A DNA stretch of 64,000 bases from Chitinolyticbacter meiyuanensis (GTDB taxonomy: Bacteria > Pseudomonadota > Gammaproteobacteria > Burkholderiales > Chitinibacteraceae), in contig NZ_CP041335.1 in the NCBI RefSeq assembly GCF_008033135.1, forward strand, positions 3,291,925-3,355,924. Direction: 5' to 3'. The position numbers were made by a program, and so were the translations under genes. Shown here in pieces: positions 49,478 to 58,645 of this stretch. Below the pieces are notes generated by a model. It made no database searches, was not told the origin of the DNA, and saw nothing but the letters and a program-made list of their open reading frames with translations. How positions within the stretch are numbered: position 1 is the first letter of the stretch; every line of letters begins with the position of its first letter.

Positions 49478-49702
49478 CTAGTGATGATTGCGGCTGCTTT
49501 GATCGTCGATCAGGCGCTGCGCCGTCTTGTGCCCCGCCGCGAAAGCCTCGGCGGTGGATGAATAGCTCGATTCCACATTCACCATCGGCGGCAGCAACGC
49601 GCCGGGAAAATCGATCATCACCAGCACCGACCAACGATGATCTGCTTCCTTCGCATGGATCTCGTAGGAAACGCCTCGGTATGACTCCTCTTGGAATCGC
49701 AT
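49478..49702 (-). CDS. Small hypothetical protein
   Basis: 74 residues from ATG 49702, preceded by GGGAG on the minus strand (a longer frame starts at 49720). YRGVSYEIHAKEADHRWSVL and AEAFAAGHKTAQRLIDDQ suggest a small beta-then-helix domain. No family named with confidence. Confidence 0.55.
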   Translation of the reverse strand: MRFQEESYRGVSYEIHAKEADHRWSVLVMIDFPGALLPPMVNVESSYSSTAEAFAAGHKTAQRLIDDQSSRNHH

Positions 49703-49837
49703 GAATGCAGGCTCCCGCATCTGATTGCCTTGCTTTCACGATAGAGACTTATTCCGTGCGGTAATATGGTCGATTCGTTTCCCGATGTTACGGTCAGTAG
49801 ACATCCATACAGATTGTGTCGCCGTTCCGGCGACGCA

Positions 49838-50623
49838 CTATGCCGGCTCGACAGCGCCCTCAGCACGCACCCGCCCCACCCGCACATTCAAAGGCCACGT
49901 GATCACGCGACGGGAATCAGCGTCGCCCCAGGCATCGGCAAACTCATGGGCAAATGCCTGCAGGATGTCCGACTTGCCTGCTTCGTTCGCGCGTTTGACG
50001 GCGGACCAGGTCGCGATATAGCCGAGGAATTCGGTCAGGTTCCAATCCAGCCGGATATCGAGTTCGGGCGCCAGGATTTCCTCGAACGGGAAATCGAGGG
50101 CGGCATAGCCGCTGTCGACCAGTTTGCGCTCCGCCGGCCAGAACGGGCCGATCTCGTCGTCGTAGAAACGGCGAAAGCGTTCGTTGAGCGGCGCGGGCAG
50201 CGTCGGCACGCCATAGGTGATCAGTGCGACGATGCCGTAATCCCTGCACACCCGGCGGACTTCATCGTAGAACCTGGGCAGATCGAACCAGTGCGCGGCT
50301 TGGGCGCAGGTGATCAAGTCCACGCCGTGATCGCCCAGTGGCAGTGCCTCGGCGTTGGCCTGCTGGTAGCGGATGCGCTCGCCGTGCGCCGCGTGTTCAA
50401 GCTGGTCGGCGCTGGCATCGAGCCCGATCACCGAGGCGTAGTGGTAGGCCAGCAGCTTGGTCAGTTGCCCGCTGCCGCAACCGATATCCACAGCAAGGCC
50501 GGTATCGGGCGAGACGGAAGTGAGAAAAGTGACCAGCTGCTCCGGGTATTCCGGGCGGAGCCGCGCATAGGCTTGGCCATCCTGATCAAACCAGTTACGG
50601 AATCCGGTTTCGTGATTCGACAT
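49838..50623 (-). CDS. Class I SAM-dependent methyltransferase
   Basis: 261 residues from ATG 50623 (AAGGAG 6 nt upstream; ATG 50626 also possible). Motif I LAVDIGCGSGQLTKLLA, acidic VIGLDASADQLEHA, and DLITCAQAAHWFDLPRFYDE, as in UbiE/Methyltransf_11-type enzymes acting on small molecules. Substrate not predictable. Confidence 0.88.
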   Translation of the reverse strand: MSNHETGFRNWFDQDGQAYARLRPEYPEQLVTFLTSVSPDTGLAVDIGCGSGQLTKLLAYHYASVIGLDASADQLEHAAHGERIRYQQANAEALPLGDHGVDLITCAQAAHWFDLPRFYDEVRRVCRDYGIVALITYGVPTLPAPLNERFRRFYDDEIGPFWPAERKLVDSGYAALDFPFEEILAPELDIRLDWNLTEFLGYIATWSAVKRANEAGKSDILQAFAHEFADAWGDADSRRVITWPLNVRVGRVRAEGAVEPA

Positions 50624-50809
50624 CATGGTCTCCTTGAAAAACGAGCAACCGAGCAGATCAACGCTGCGCATGGCTATGCACCACCGGCAGCTACTCGCTG
50701 TGAGCATACTGGCGGGGTGCGGCGCCGCGCAGCGGCATTCCGCCGATTCGAGCGGTACGGTTTTCGCATCGGCGTGTAGTCGGATTCGCACAGGGCAAGG
50801 GGTGTGCCA

Positions 50810-53344
50810 TCAAGCGCGGCCACGGGTGCGCCGCCGTGCGGCGTCAGCCAGCGTGCCGATCATGGCCTGGGTCAGCCGACGGCGGGCGGCGGCATAGCCA
50901 TCCCACGGATCGCTCTTCAGCTGCGCCAAGCGCTCGCCAATGTTTTCGACGGTGAAGCTGGCCGATTCCACGCCCGCCTCCAGTTCCGCCCAGGTAATTG
51001 GCGTGGCGACCGGCGCGCCCGGGCGGGCGCGAGTGGAAAAGGCGGCAACGGCGGTCGCTCCAAGGCCGTTGCGCAGGTAATCGATAAAGATCTTGCCGCC
51101 GCGCTGCTGCTTGGCCAGCTTGGTGGTGAAGCGATCGGGCAATGTCGCCGCCAGGTGCTCAGCCACGCTGCGGGCAAAAGCCTTGGCCTCATCCCATTCC
51201 ACGCCGCGAATCAGCGGTGCCTCCACGTGTAGCCCCTTGCCCCCGGTGGTCTTGAGAAAGGCCGCCAGCCCCAGCTCCTCCAGCACGCCACGCACCAGCA
51301 GCGCCGCCTCGCGCACGCGCGTCCAAGCCACGTCGGGCGCCGGGTCGAGGTCGAAGATCAGCCGGTCCGGCTGCATCGGCTTGTCGCCGCGCGCGCCCCA
51401 GGTGTGGAACTCCTGCACACCGTACTGCACCAGCGCCACCAAGGCGGCCACATTGTCGACCGTTACGTACTCGGCAGTGCCGTCGCCCTCGGGCACGGTG
51501 ATGCGATCGATCGTGGCAGGCAGGCTGTCACCGAGGTGCTTCTGGAAAAAGCACGGCTGACGCGAGCCACTGGGGCAGCGCACCAGCGACAGCGGCCGCC
51601 CTGCCAAATGCGGCAACATGTGCTCGGCCACAGCGGCGTAGTAGGTGGCGAGATCGAGCTTGGTCATGCTGCTGTCGGCAAACACGATGCGCGACGGATG
51701 CGTGATCACCACACCGGCCACCGTGGCATCGCGCTGTGCAGGGCCCTTGCTGCGCGCCTCGACCGTGCGGCCGGACTTGCCCGCAGGCGGTGGTTCACGG
51801 TCGGCCGCAGCATGGTCGTCGGGAGATTCGCGCACGATGGCGGTGGCGGGTTTGTCCTCGCGCAGGCCCAGAAAGGCCGCCTGCCGCAATAGTCCCTGCT
51901 CAGTCCAGTCGGCAAAACGCACTTCAGCGACCAACTGCGGCTTCACCCAATGCACACCGGCAGCGCGATGCCCATGCGGCGGCTCGGCGAACGGCGTGGT
52001 CTCGCGCCGCAATGCCACGAGCTTGCGCTGCAGCAGTGCCAGCGTCGCGTCGCTGAAACCGGTGCCCACCCGGCCGGCGTAGACCAGTTTCCCCGCCTCG
52101 TCGTGCACGCCCAGCAGCAATGCGCCAAGGCCGGTGCGTTGTCCGCTCGGCTCGGTATAACCACCGATCACGAACTCCTGGCGCTGGCTGCATTTCACTT
52201 TCAGCCAGTTGCGCGAGCGCGCCGATGCATAGGCGGCATCGGCCTGCTTGACGATGATGCCCTCCAGCCCGTGGCGGCAGGCATGGGCGAATGCCTCCTT
52301 CACGTTGCCGTCGAGATGGTCGCTGTAGCGCACGGCCGCGTCGTCCACATCCTCCAGCAGCGCAGCCAGTCGTGCCTTGCGCTCGCGCTGCGGAAGCTGG
52401 CGCAGGTCCTCGCCGTGCGCGAATGGCAGGTCGAACACGAAGTAGACCAGCCGGGCCGGCTCGCCGGCGGAAAACGCATTCTGCAGCGCCTGGAAACTGA
52501 TGTGGCCATGTACATCGAGCGCCACCACCTCGCCGTCAAGCCAGCTGTTGCGCAGGTCGAGCCCGGTCACGGCATTGGCCACCGGCTGCATCCGGCTCGT
52601 CCAATCGTTGCCATTGCGGCTATACAGGTGCACCGCACCCGCGTCGTCCACGCGTGCGAGGATGCGGTAGCCGTCGTACTTCACCTCGACCAGCCAGTGG
52701 CCGTGGCTGGGCGCCTTGCCGATCAGCGTGGCAAGCTGCGGTTGCAGCAGCGGCGGCAGCTTGTCGGCGCTGCGTGTGGACTTGCGCCTGGCTGCAGTCG
52801 GGGCGGCGGTCTTCACGCTTTCCGGCCGCAGTTCGGTGATTTCGGCCTCGGGGCCGGCGCGGGCCTCGTCGTCGTCGGACTTGATCAACAGCCAGTTGTC
52901 ATGGCGATCGTCGTCGCGCCGTGCCATGCGCACCAACGACCATTGGCCATGCAGTTTCTCGCCGTGCAACGCAAAGCGCAGCCGGCCCTGGCGGTAACCT
53001 TCGGCCGGATCGCCTTCCGGCGCCCAGCGGCCGCGATCCCACAGCAGCACGCTGCCAGCACCGTATTGCCGCTCGGGGATGGTGCCTTCGAATTCGCCAT
53101 AGTCGAGCGGATGGTCCTCGACCTCCACCGCGAGGCGCTTTTCGTGCGGATCCAGGCTCGGCCCCTTGGGCACCGCCCAGCTCTTGAGCGTGCCGGCGAT
53201 CTGCAGGCGAAAGTCGTAATGCAGCCGTTTCGCCGCGTGCTTCTGGATATAGAAAGCCAGCTCGTCGGCATCCCGCGCCACCTTGCCGCGCGGTTCCGGT
53301 GTCTTGCTGAAATCGCGCTTCTGCCAGTATTTGTCCAGACTCAT
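50810..53344 (-). CDS. ligD: DNA ligase D (multidomain NHEJ ligase)
   Basis: 844 residues from ATG 53344. Domains in order: N-terminal 3'-phosphoesterase (YIQKHAAKRLHYDFRLQIAG, about 30-150), ATP-dependent ligase with adenylation Lys in WLVEVKYDGYRI (about 225), and C-terminal primase-polymerase (KLDLATYYAAVAEHMLPHLA; LIFDLDPAPDVAW). It processes and seals Ku-bound double-strand breaks. Ku lies directly upstream with an 11-bp gap, forming an operon. Confidence 0.95.
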   Translation of the reverse strand: MSLDKYWQKRDFSKTPEPRGKVARDADELAFYIQKHAAKRLHYDFRLQIAGTLKSWAVPKGPSLDPHEKRLAVEVEDHPLDYGEFEGTIPERQYGAGSVLLWDRGRWAPEGDPAEGYRQGRLRFALHGEKLHGQWSLVRMARRDDDRHDNWLLIKSDDDEARAGPEAEITELRPESVKTAAPTAARRKSTRSADKLPPLLQPQLATLIGKAPSHGHWLVEVKYDGYRILARVDDAGAVHLYSRNGNDWTSRMQPVANAVTGLDLRNSWLDGEVVALDVHGHISFQALQNAFSAGEPARLVYFVFDLPFAHGEDLRQLPQRERKARLAALLEDVDDAAVRYSDHLDGNVKEAFAHACRHGLEGIIVKQADAAYASARSRNWLKVKCSQRQEFVIGGYTEPSGQRTGLGALLLGVHDEAGKLVYAGRVGTGFSDATLALLQRKLVALRRETTPFAEPPHGHRAAGVHWVKPQLVAEVRFADWTEQGLLRQAAFLGLREDKPATAIVRESPDDHAAADREPPPAGKSGRTVEARSKGPAQRDATVAGVVITHPSRIVFADSSMTKLDLATYYAAVAEHMLPHLAGRPLSLVRCPSGSRQPCFFQKHLGDSLPATIDRITVPEGDGTAEYVTVDNVAALVALVQYGVQEFHTWGARGDKPMQPDRLIFDLDPAPDVAWTRVREAALLVRGVLEELGLAAFLKTTGGKGLHVEAPLIRGVEWDEAKAFARSVAEHLAATLPDRFTTKLAKQQRGGKIFIDYLRNGLGATAVAAFSTRARPGAPVATPITWAELEAGVESASFTVENIGERLAQLKSDPWDGYAAARRRLTQAMIGTLADAARRRTRGRA

Positions 53345-53355
53345 GCCGTGGCCCC

Positions 53356-54255
53356 TCACGCCCGCTTGCGCTTGATCGGCTCGGCACGAGCCGCCTTGGC
53401 GGTGGGTGCAGGCGTGCTGCGACCCGATCGCCTGGCCGGCTTGGCGGGCTTGTCCTCACCACCGGCCAGGCTGCGCTTGAGCAGCGCCATCAGGTCAACC
53501 ACGTTGTCACCACCGGTGGGTGCCTCCTCGTCCTCGCGCACCGGCGCCAGCGTGTGGGTCTGCTTGGCAGCGATCTTGCGATCGATCAGCGCCAGCACAT
53601 CATCACGGTAGGTATCGCGATACTGCTCGGGAGCCCAGTCCTCGCTCATGCTCTCGACCAGCGACAGCGCCATCTTCACCTCGCGCTCGGCCACGCCGGC
53701 CGCTTTCAGGCTGCGCTCCGGCAGCGACAGCTGTGACCAATCGCGCAGCTCGTGCGGATAGCGCAGCGTATTGAGCACCAGCACCTCCTCCAGCGGCGTG
53801 ATCAGTGCGAGGTGCTGCCGGGTGCGGATCACCACCTGACCGATGCCCGCCTTGCCCGCCCGCCGCAGCGTTTCGCGCAGCAATGCATAGACCTTGGTGC
53901 CGCCACGCGTTGGCGCCAAGTAGTAAGGCTGCTCGAAATGCAGCAGCGAGATATCGGCAACCGGCACAAAGGCCAGCAGGTCCACCGTCTGCGTGGCCTT
54001 GACGTTGGCGGACTTCAGCTCGTCCTCGCCCAGCACCACGTACTGGTCTTCCTCGTATTCAAAGCCCTTCACGATCTCGTCGCGCGGCACTTCCTCGCCG
54101 GTGTGCTTGTTGACGCGCCGGTAGCCGATCGGCGCGAAATCGCGGCGGTCGATCAGGTCGAGGTCGAGCTCGTCCCGCTGCTCGGCGGGAAACAGCTCCA
54201 CCGGGATGTGGATCAGGCCAAAGCTGATCGCTCCTTTCCATAACGCACGCGCCAT
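53356..54255 (-). CDS. ku: Non-homologous end joining protein Ku
   Basis: 299 residues from ATG 54255, preceded by GGAGG. MARALWKGAISFGLIHIPVE, KGFEYEEDQYVVLGEDEL and VLVLNTLRYPHELRDWSQ mark the bacterial Ku ring. A Lys/Arg-rich C-terminal tail (KPAKPARRSGRSTPAPTAKA) likely binds DNA and stimulates LigD. First gene of the ku-ligD operon. Confidence 0.95.
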   Translation of the reverse strand: MARALWKGAISFGLIHIPVELFPAEQRDELDLDLIDRRDFAPIGYRRVNKHTGEEVPRDEIVKGFEYEEDQYVVLGEDELKSANVKATQTVDLLAFVPVADISLLHFEQPYYLAPTRGGTKVYALLRETLRRAGKAGIGQVVIRTRQHLALITPLEEVLVLNTLRYPHELRDWSQLSLPERSLKAAGVAEREVKMALSLVESMSEDWAPEQYRDTYRDDVLALIDRKIAAKQTHTLAPVREDEEAPTGGDNVVDLMALLKRSLAGGEDKPAKPARRSGRSTPAPTAKAARAEPIKRKRA

Positions 54256-54355
54256 ATCGACCTCCGGACGACCCCGGATGGCATGGAGCAGCTTTCGTGC
54301 CCACGTGCCGGGCACGCGGCTTGCACCGTGGCGATATCAGACGAGGAGACCCGCC

Positions 54356-54847
54356 ATGAACGACGATCACCGTGCGCTATGGGAAAAACTGCGCCACTTC
54401 CGCTTCGGCATGCTGACCACGGTGGACGACCAGCACCAGCAACTACGCAGCCGCCCGCTGACCAACCAGGACATCGAATTCGACGGCACGCTGTGGTTCC
54501 TCACCTCGGATACCACCTCCACCTACCGCGAGATCGATCGCGACCACCTGGTGAACGTGAGCTACGCCGATCCGGATCGCGGGTTGTTCGTGTCGGTGTC
54601 CGGCCACGGCCGGCTGCTGCGGGATCGCGAGAAGGCCGCCACGCTGTGGAACCCGCTGTACAAGGCCTTTTTCCCCGAAGGGCTCGACGATCCGCACTTG
54701 GTGCTGCTGAAGGTCGAGGTGACCGAAGCCGAGTACTGGGACAGCCCGGCCGGACCGGTGCGCCAGCTCTACCGGCTGGCCAAATCGGCAGTCACCGGCG
54801 AGCCGCCGTATGACGATACCGAGCACCGCCGGATCGATACGCTGTGA
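54356..54847 (+). CDS. General stress protein, pyridoxamine-oxidase fold
   Basis: 163 residues from ATG 54356 with GAGGAGA upstream. FRFGMLTTVDDQHQQLRSRP, FDGTLWFLTSDTTSTYREI and YWDSPAGPVRQLYRLAKSAV are typical of the general-stress-protein-26-like flavin-fold family. It may bind FMN or F420-like cofactors; the reaction is uncharacterised. Divergent from ku. Confidence 0.85.
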   Translation: MNDDHRALWEKLRHFRFGMLTTVDDQHQQLRSRPLTNQDIEFDGTLWFLTSDTTSTYREIDRDHLVNVSYADPDRGLFVSVSGHGRLLRDREKAATLWNPLYKAFFPEGLDDPHLVLLKVEVTEAEYWDSPAGPVRQLYRLAKSAVTGEPPYDDTEHRRIDTL

Positions 54848-54915
54848 TGCAGCTTTTACAGTATGAGGCAAACGTTACAGCCCGCTCCGAGGGCCATGAC
54901 GCGAGGAGAGCAGCA

Positions 54916-55110
54916 ATGAGATTCGAAATCGGCGACATCGTGGTACTGAAGGGCGACACCCGCCTGTTGATGAGCGTGGTGGCAGTCGAGGCCGCTGCCG
55001 GGGATGAGCTGGTCACCTGCAGCTGGTACGACGAAACCGGGGCGCTGCGCGAAGAAGTGCATCGCTCCCAGCAGCTGGAACACAACCTGCCCTCGCCTAC
55101 CATGCACTGA
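54916..55110 (+). CDS. DUF2158 (YodC-type) small protein
   Basis: 64 residues from ATG 54916 with GAGGAGAG upstream. MRFEIGDIVVLKGDTRLLMS and ELVTCSWYDETGALREE match the short DUF2158 family of beta-barrel-like proteins. Function unknown; lies in the stress-type cluster. Confidence 0.72.
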   Translation: MRFEIGDIVVLKGDTRLLMSVVAVEAAAGDELVTCSWYDETGALREEVHRSQQLEHNLPSPTMH

Positions 55111-55142
55111 CCGGTTCGGCGGGCGGGTGCCCGCACTTCACT

Positions 55143-56459
55143 ATGGACGCCACCACACCTTTTCACTTTGCCGTCTGGTCGCTGCTGGTCGGCCTGCTGC
55201 TCGTCACCATGGCGCTGGCTGGATCGCTGCTACGCCGCCTGCCGCTCAGCATGACCATGCTCTACCTCGGCGCCGGCTACCTGCTGGGCGTGACCGGCTT
55301 CGCCGATCTCAACCCGAGGCAGGATGCGATCCTGCTCGAACGGCTGGCGGAGGTTGCGCTGCTGATCTCGCTGTTCGGCGCCGGTCTCAAGCTGGGCGTG
55401 CCGCTACGGGATAGGCGCTGGCAGCTGCCGCTGCGCCTGGCCACTGTGAGCATGCTGCTCACGGTGGCCGGCGTGGCGCTGCTGGCCCATTTCGCTGCCG
55501 GCCTGCCTTGGGGCGCCGCAGTGTTGCTCGGTGCCATCCTCGCCCCGACCGATCCGGTGCTGGCCTCTGACGTGCAGGTGGCCCATCCCAATGATGGCGA
55601 TACCTTGCGATTCGGCCTGACCGGCGAAGGGGGGTTGAACGACGGCACCGCGTTCCCGCTGGTGATGCTGGGGCTGGGCCTGCTGGGCATGCATGAGCTC
55701 GGCGACAACGGCTGGCGCTGGCTGGCCATCGACGTACTCTGGGCGGTGAGTGCCGGCCTCGCTATCGGCGCGCTACTGGGTGGCTGGACCGGCCGTTTGG
55801 TCACTTACCTGCGCATCCGCCATGGCGAAGCGGTCGGGCTGGAGGAATTCCTGGCACTCGGTCTCGTCGGCTGCGCCTACGGGCTGGCGCAGCTGTGCCA
55901 CGGCTACGGCTTTCTGGCGGTGTTTGCTGCGGGGCTGGCGCTGCGCCGGTTCGACCGTCCCGACGCGGATGCCGATATCCCCGCAGTGCCAGCGTTGCCG
56001 GATCATCGTGAGGCGGTCGCCACCGATCCGGATTCGGCAGCGGCCTACCTCAAGCATACGATGCTGTCGTTCAGCGAGCAGCTCGAACGCGTGGCCGAAG
56101 TGGTCATCGTGTTGCTGCTCGGTGTGCTGCTGGCGCGCCTCGATCATCTGCCACCGGCGCTGTGGCTGATCCCGCTGCTGTTCCTGCTGGTGCGCCCCGC
56201 CGCCGTGTGGCTGGGCACGCTGGGCTTAAGGCAGCCTCCTCCGAACCGCTGGCTGATCGGCTGGTTCGGCGTGCGCGGCATCGGCTCGGTCTACTACCTG
56301 TTCTACGCGATCAATCACGGCCTGCCGCACGACCTGATCAGCCCCTTCGTGGCGCTCACGCTGCTCGCCGTCGCCGCGTCGGTGCTGGTGCACGGCATAT
56401 CCATCACGCCGCTGATGCAGCGCCGGGCGCGCCGCAGCGGCGGCACCGATTCCCCCTGA
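55143..56459 (+). CDS. Na+/H+ antiporter, CPA1 type
   Basis: 438 residues with about 12 membrane helices. Key motifs LGAILAPTDPVLASDVQ and LTGEGGLNDGTAFPLVM contain the acidic ion-binding residues of CPA1 exchangers. It exchanges protons with sodium or potassium at the inner membrane. No long cytoplasmic regulatory tail. Confidence 0.9.
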   Translation: MDATTPFHFAVWSLLVGLLLVTMALAGSLLRRLPLSMTMLYLGAGYLLGVTGFADLNPRQDAILLERLAEVALLISLFGAGLKLGVPLRDRRWQLPLRLATVSMLLTVAGVALLAHFAAGLPWGAAVLLGAILAPTDPVLASDVQVAHPNDGDTLRFGLTGEGGLNDGTAFPLVMLGLGLLGMHELGDNGWRWLAIDVLWAVSAGLAIGALLGGWTGRLVTYLRIRHGEAVGLEEFLALGLVGCAYGLAQLCHGYGFLAVFAAGLALRRFDRPDADADIPAVPALPDHREAVATDPDSAAAYLKHTMLSFSEQLERVAEVVIVLLLGVLLARLDHLPPALWLIPLLFLLVRPAAVWLGTLGLRQPPPNRWLIGWFGVRGIGSVYYLFYAINHGLPHDLISPFVALTLLAVAASVLVHGISITPLMQRRARRSGGTDSP

Positions 56460-56473
56460 AGAGGAGCAATGCC

Positions 56474-56911
56474 ATGATCAGCATGACCCAGCGTTTTGCC
56501 GGCTTCGCCCAATGGGCCTCCACCGCGGCCGGCTCCCCGTTCGCCTTCTCCACGGCAACCGGGCTGGTGGTGCTCTGGGGGCTGAGCGGGCCCATGTTCG
56601 GCTTCTCGAACACCTGGCAGCTGCTGATCAACACCGGCACCACCATCCTCACCTTCCTGATGGTGTTCCTGATCCAGAGCTCGCAGAACCGTGACACCCA
56701 GGCGCTGCAACTGAAGCTCGACGAACTGATCCGCGCCGTGCATGGCGCACGCAACCATATGATCGAAGCGGAGAAGATGGACGACGAGGAGATCGCCGAA
56801 CTGAAGAAGGAATACGCCCGACTTGCCGCCGAAACGCGCGATACGCTGGACAGCACCCGCGATCATCTCGCCGCGATCGAGCACCGGAGCCGGCAGGAGC
56901 CGGCCGCCTAG
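56474..56911 (+). CDS. Low-affinity iron permease-like membrane protein
   Basis: 145 residues from ATG 56474 with GAGGAGC upstream. Two membrane segments (FAFSTATGLVVLWGLSGPMF; TTILTFLMVFLIQSSQNRDT) and QALQLKLDELIRA are hallmarks of the Fet4-related small bacterial family (PF04120 type). Whether bacterial members carry iron is not settled. Coiled-coil C-terminus. Confidence 0.85.
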   Translation: MISMTQRFAGFAQWASTAAGSPFAFSTATGLVVLWGLSGPMFGFSNTWQLLINTGTTILTFLMVFLIQSSQNRDTQALQLKLDELIRAVHGARNHMIEAEKMDDEEIAELKKEYARLAAETRDTLDSTRDHLAAIEHRSRQEPAA

Positions 56912-56912
56912 G

Positions 56913-57563
56913 CTAGCGGGCGACCCGCGCCGGGCACGGTGCCGCGGTCATCAATTCGGCAGGCATACGCGACAGCAGGCTTTGCACCTCTTCCGGCCGC
57001 TCTGCGGTCAGCCAGGCATCGTAGAACGCCTCGGGAATGACGATGGGCATCACCTTGGTACGTTGCTGGGTAGCCACTGGTAGCAGTTTCATGACCGGGT
57101 GGCTGGCCGCAGGGATGGTGGCCAGCGTAAAGCTGTACCGTGTGGCGCCATCGTCCTCGCGCCATGGCCGCCATACGCCGGCGGCGGCGAACGGCGTGCC
57201 GTTGGCGGTGCCGACACACCAGCGCCGCGGCTTGGCTGATTCGGCGTTGTGCACGATGAACGCCATCATCGGGATCAGGCAGCGCAGGCCCTTGTCCCAA
57301 TGTGCTTGATAGGGGAATTCCGACACCAGCGCGCTGCCAGCGACCACCTCGGTGGCGCTGGCTTCGACATCCAACGGGCGCTTCATGCCGGGAATGAGGC
57401 CGAAGCTCGCCATCACCACCTGGGGCTGGCCTTCGTCGTTGCGGATGATCACCGGCGCCTCCTCCTCCGGCTGGATGCCGACGGACCAGCGTTTGGCAGG
57501 CAGCCCGAGCTGAAAGTAGTACTCCAGCGCTTGACGGGTGGGGGCCAGATAGTGAAAGTCCAA
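56913..57563 (-). CDS. Degenerate SRAP-domain (DUF159) protein, host copy
   Basis: 216 residues from TTG 57563 (AGAGG 7 nt upstream); ATG 57620 gives 19 more. LDFHYLAPTRQALEYYFQLG replaces the MCGRF start; WDKGLRCLIPMMAFIVHN replaces the Glu site DGF/WYEW, and LLPVATQQRTKVMPIVIPEA lacks the HNRMP-type His. The fold is kept (RYSFTLATIPAASHPVMK) but not the crosslinking residues. A third SRAP relative in this window. Confidence 0.75.
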   Translation of the reverse strand: MDFHYLAPTRQALEYYFQLGLPAKRWSVGIQPEEEAPVIIRNDEGQPQVVMASFGLIPGMKRPLDVEASATEVVAGSALVSEFPYQAHWDKGLRCLIPMMAFIVHNAESAKPRRWCVGTANGTPFAAAGVWRPWREDDGATRYSFTLATIPAASHPVMKLLPVATQQRTKVMPIVIPEAFYDAWLTAERPEEVQSLLSRMPAELMTAAPCPARVAR

Positions 57564-57836
57564 ACCGTTACCTCTGCTCAGCCGGGGATGGATTTGCCGC
57601 AATGCAGCAGACATTCTCAATCAAAAATTTCTTTTGCATGTCATTGTTTGCAATGGAATCTGCAGGCGGCACCTTTTCGCAGACAGACGCGCAGCCTTGG
57701 TACTCATTTGTAAGTCGCATCCTACAAGCACGCCGAGGCCACAGCTGCCTCAGCAACCTTTGATGCATCGCAGCAGAAAAGTGCCCTACCAAATGTTGGG
57801 CTAGAACGGCAGGGAAACCCTCCGGACTCCACCGCC

Positions 57837-58598
57837 ATGACGCTCCGCTCCCTGCTGCTGGCATGGGCATTGATCTGGCCTGCCACCTGCAGTGCAGGCC
57901 AGTACCTGATCGCCGTGGAAGCGCTTGATTTCTCGCCGTTCTACGACGGCGCTGGCCGCGAATATCGGGGGTATGCACGCGATCTGCTCGATGCCTTCTC
58001 CCGCCGCTACCATCACCGCTTCACCTACGTGGCTCTGCCGGTGGAGCGGCTGTACCTGGAGTTCTATTCAAAGCGCCGCTACGACTTCAAATTCCCGGAT
58101 AACCCGCGCTGGCAGACGGCGCTGAAGGCTGGCCTCACGCCTCGCTACAGCGCGCCGGCCGTCACGGTGACCGAAAGCCTGATGGTGCGTCCCGCGCAAC
58201 GCGACATCGGCTTCAATCAGATCGATACCATCGCCACCGTGCGCGGCTTCAGTGCCTGGCCGTTCCGCAGCGATCCCTGGCTGAAGATCGTGTACGCCGA
58301 CTCGACCGAAAGCCTCGTCAACATGTTGCTGGGTGGTCGGGTCGACGGCATCTTCTTTGCCGAGGACAGCATCACGCACTATCTGGCGCGCACTGGCCGG
58401 CATGGCCTCGCCGTCCGCGCCGACCGCATCACCCACTACCATCCGGAATTCAGCCTGGCTACGCTCAAGCACCCCGAAGTGATCGAACAGTTCAACGCCT
58501 TCCTCGCCGAGGAACAAACGCTGATCCAGTCGCTACAGGCCAAGTACGGCATCCATGCCGACAATTGGCACGCCCACCCGCCGCTGCTGGTGCCTTGA
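57837..58598 (+). CDS. Periplasmic solute-binding protein (SBP_bac_3-like)
   Basis: 253 residues. Signal peptide (MTLRSLLLAWALIWPATCSA), then a type-2 periplasmic binding fold: YLIAVEALDFSPFYDGAGRE, RGYARDLLDAFSRRYHHRFT, VNMLLGGRVDGIFFAEDSI. No transporter genes adjoin, so it may act alone or feed a sensor. Ligand unknown. Confidence 0.8.
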   Translation: MTLRSLLLAWALIWPATCSAGQYLIAVEALDFSPFYDGAGREYRGYARDLLDAFSRRYHHRFTYVALPVERLYLEFYSKRRYDFKFPDNPRWQTALKAGLTPRYSAPAVTVTESLMVRPAQRDIGFNQIDTIATVRGFSAWPFRSDPWLKIVYADSTESLVNMLLGGRVDGIFFAEDSITHYLARTGRHGLAVRADRITHYHPEFSLATLKHPEVIEQFNAFLAEEQTLIQSLQAKYGIHADNWHAHPPLLVP

Positions 58599-58645
58599 GG
58601 CGCGCACGCAGCGCCATCACGCGCTGCGTGGCTGCGCCATCGGGC

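Noticed and set aside
49766..50779. 337-codon open frame on the plus strand
   Set aside because: Antisense to the methyltransferase, which has clear SAM-binding motifs and an RBS.
51950..53611. 553-codon open frame on the plus strand
   Set aside because: Antisense to ligD and ku; composition is that of a shadow frame.
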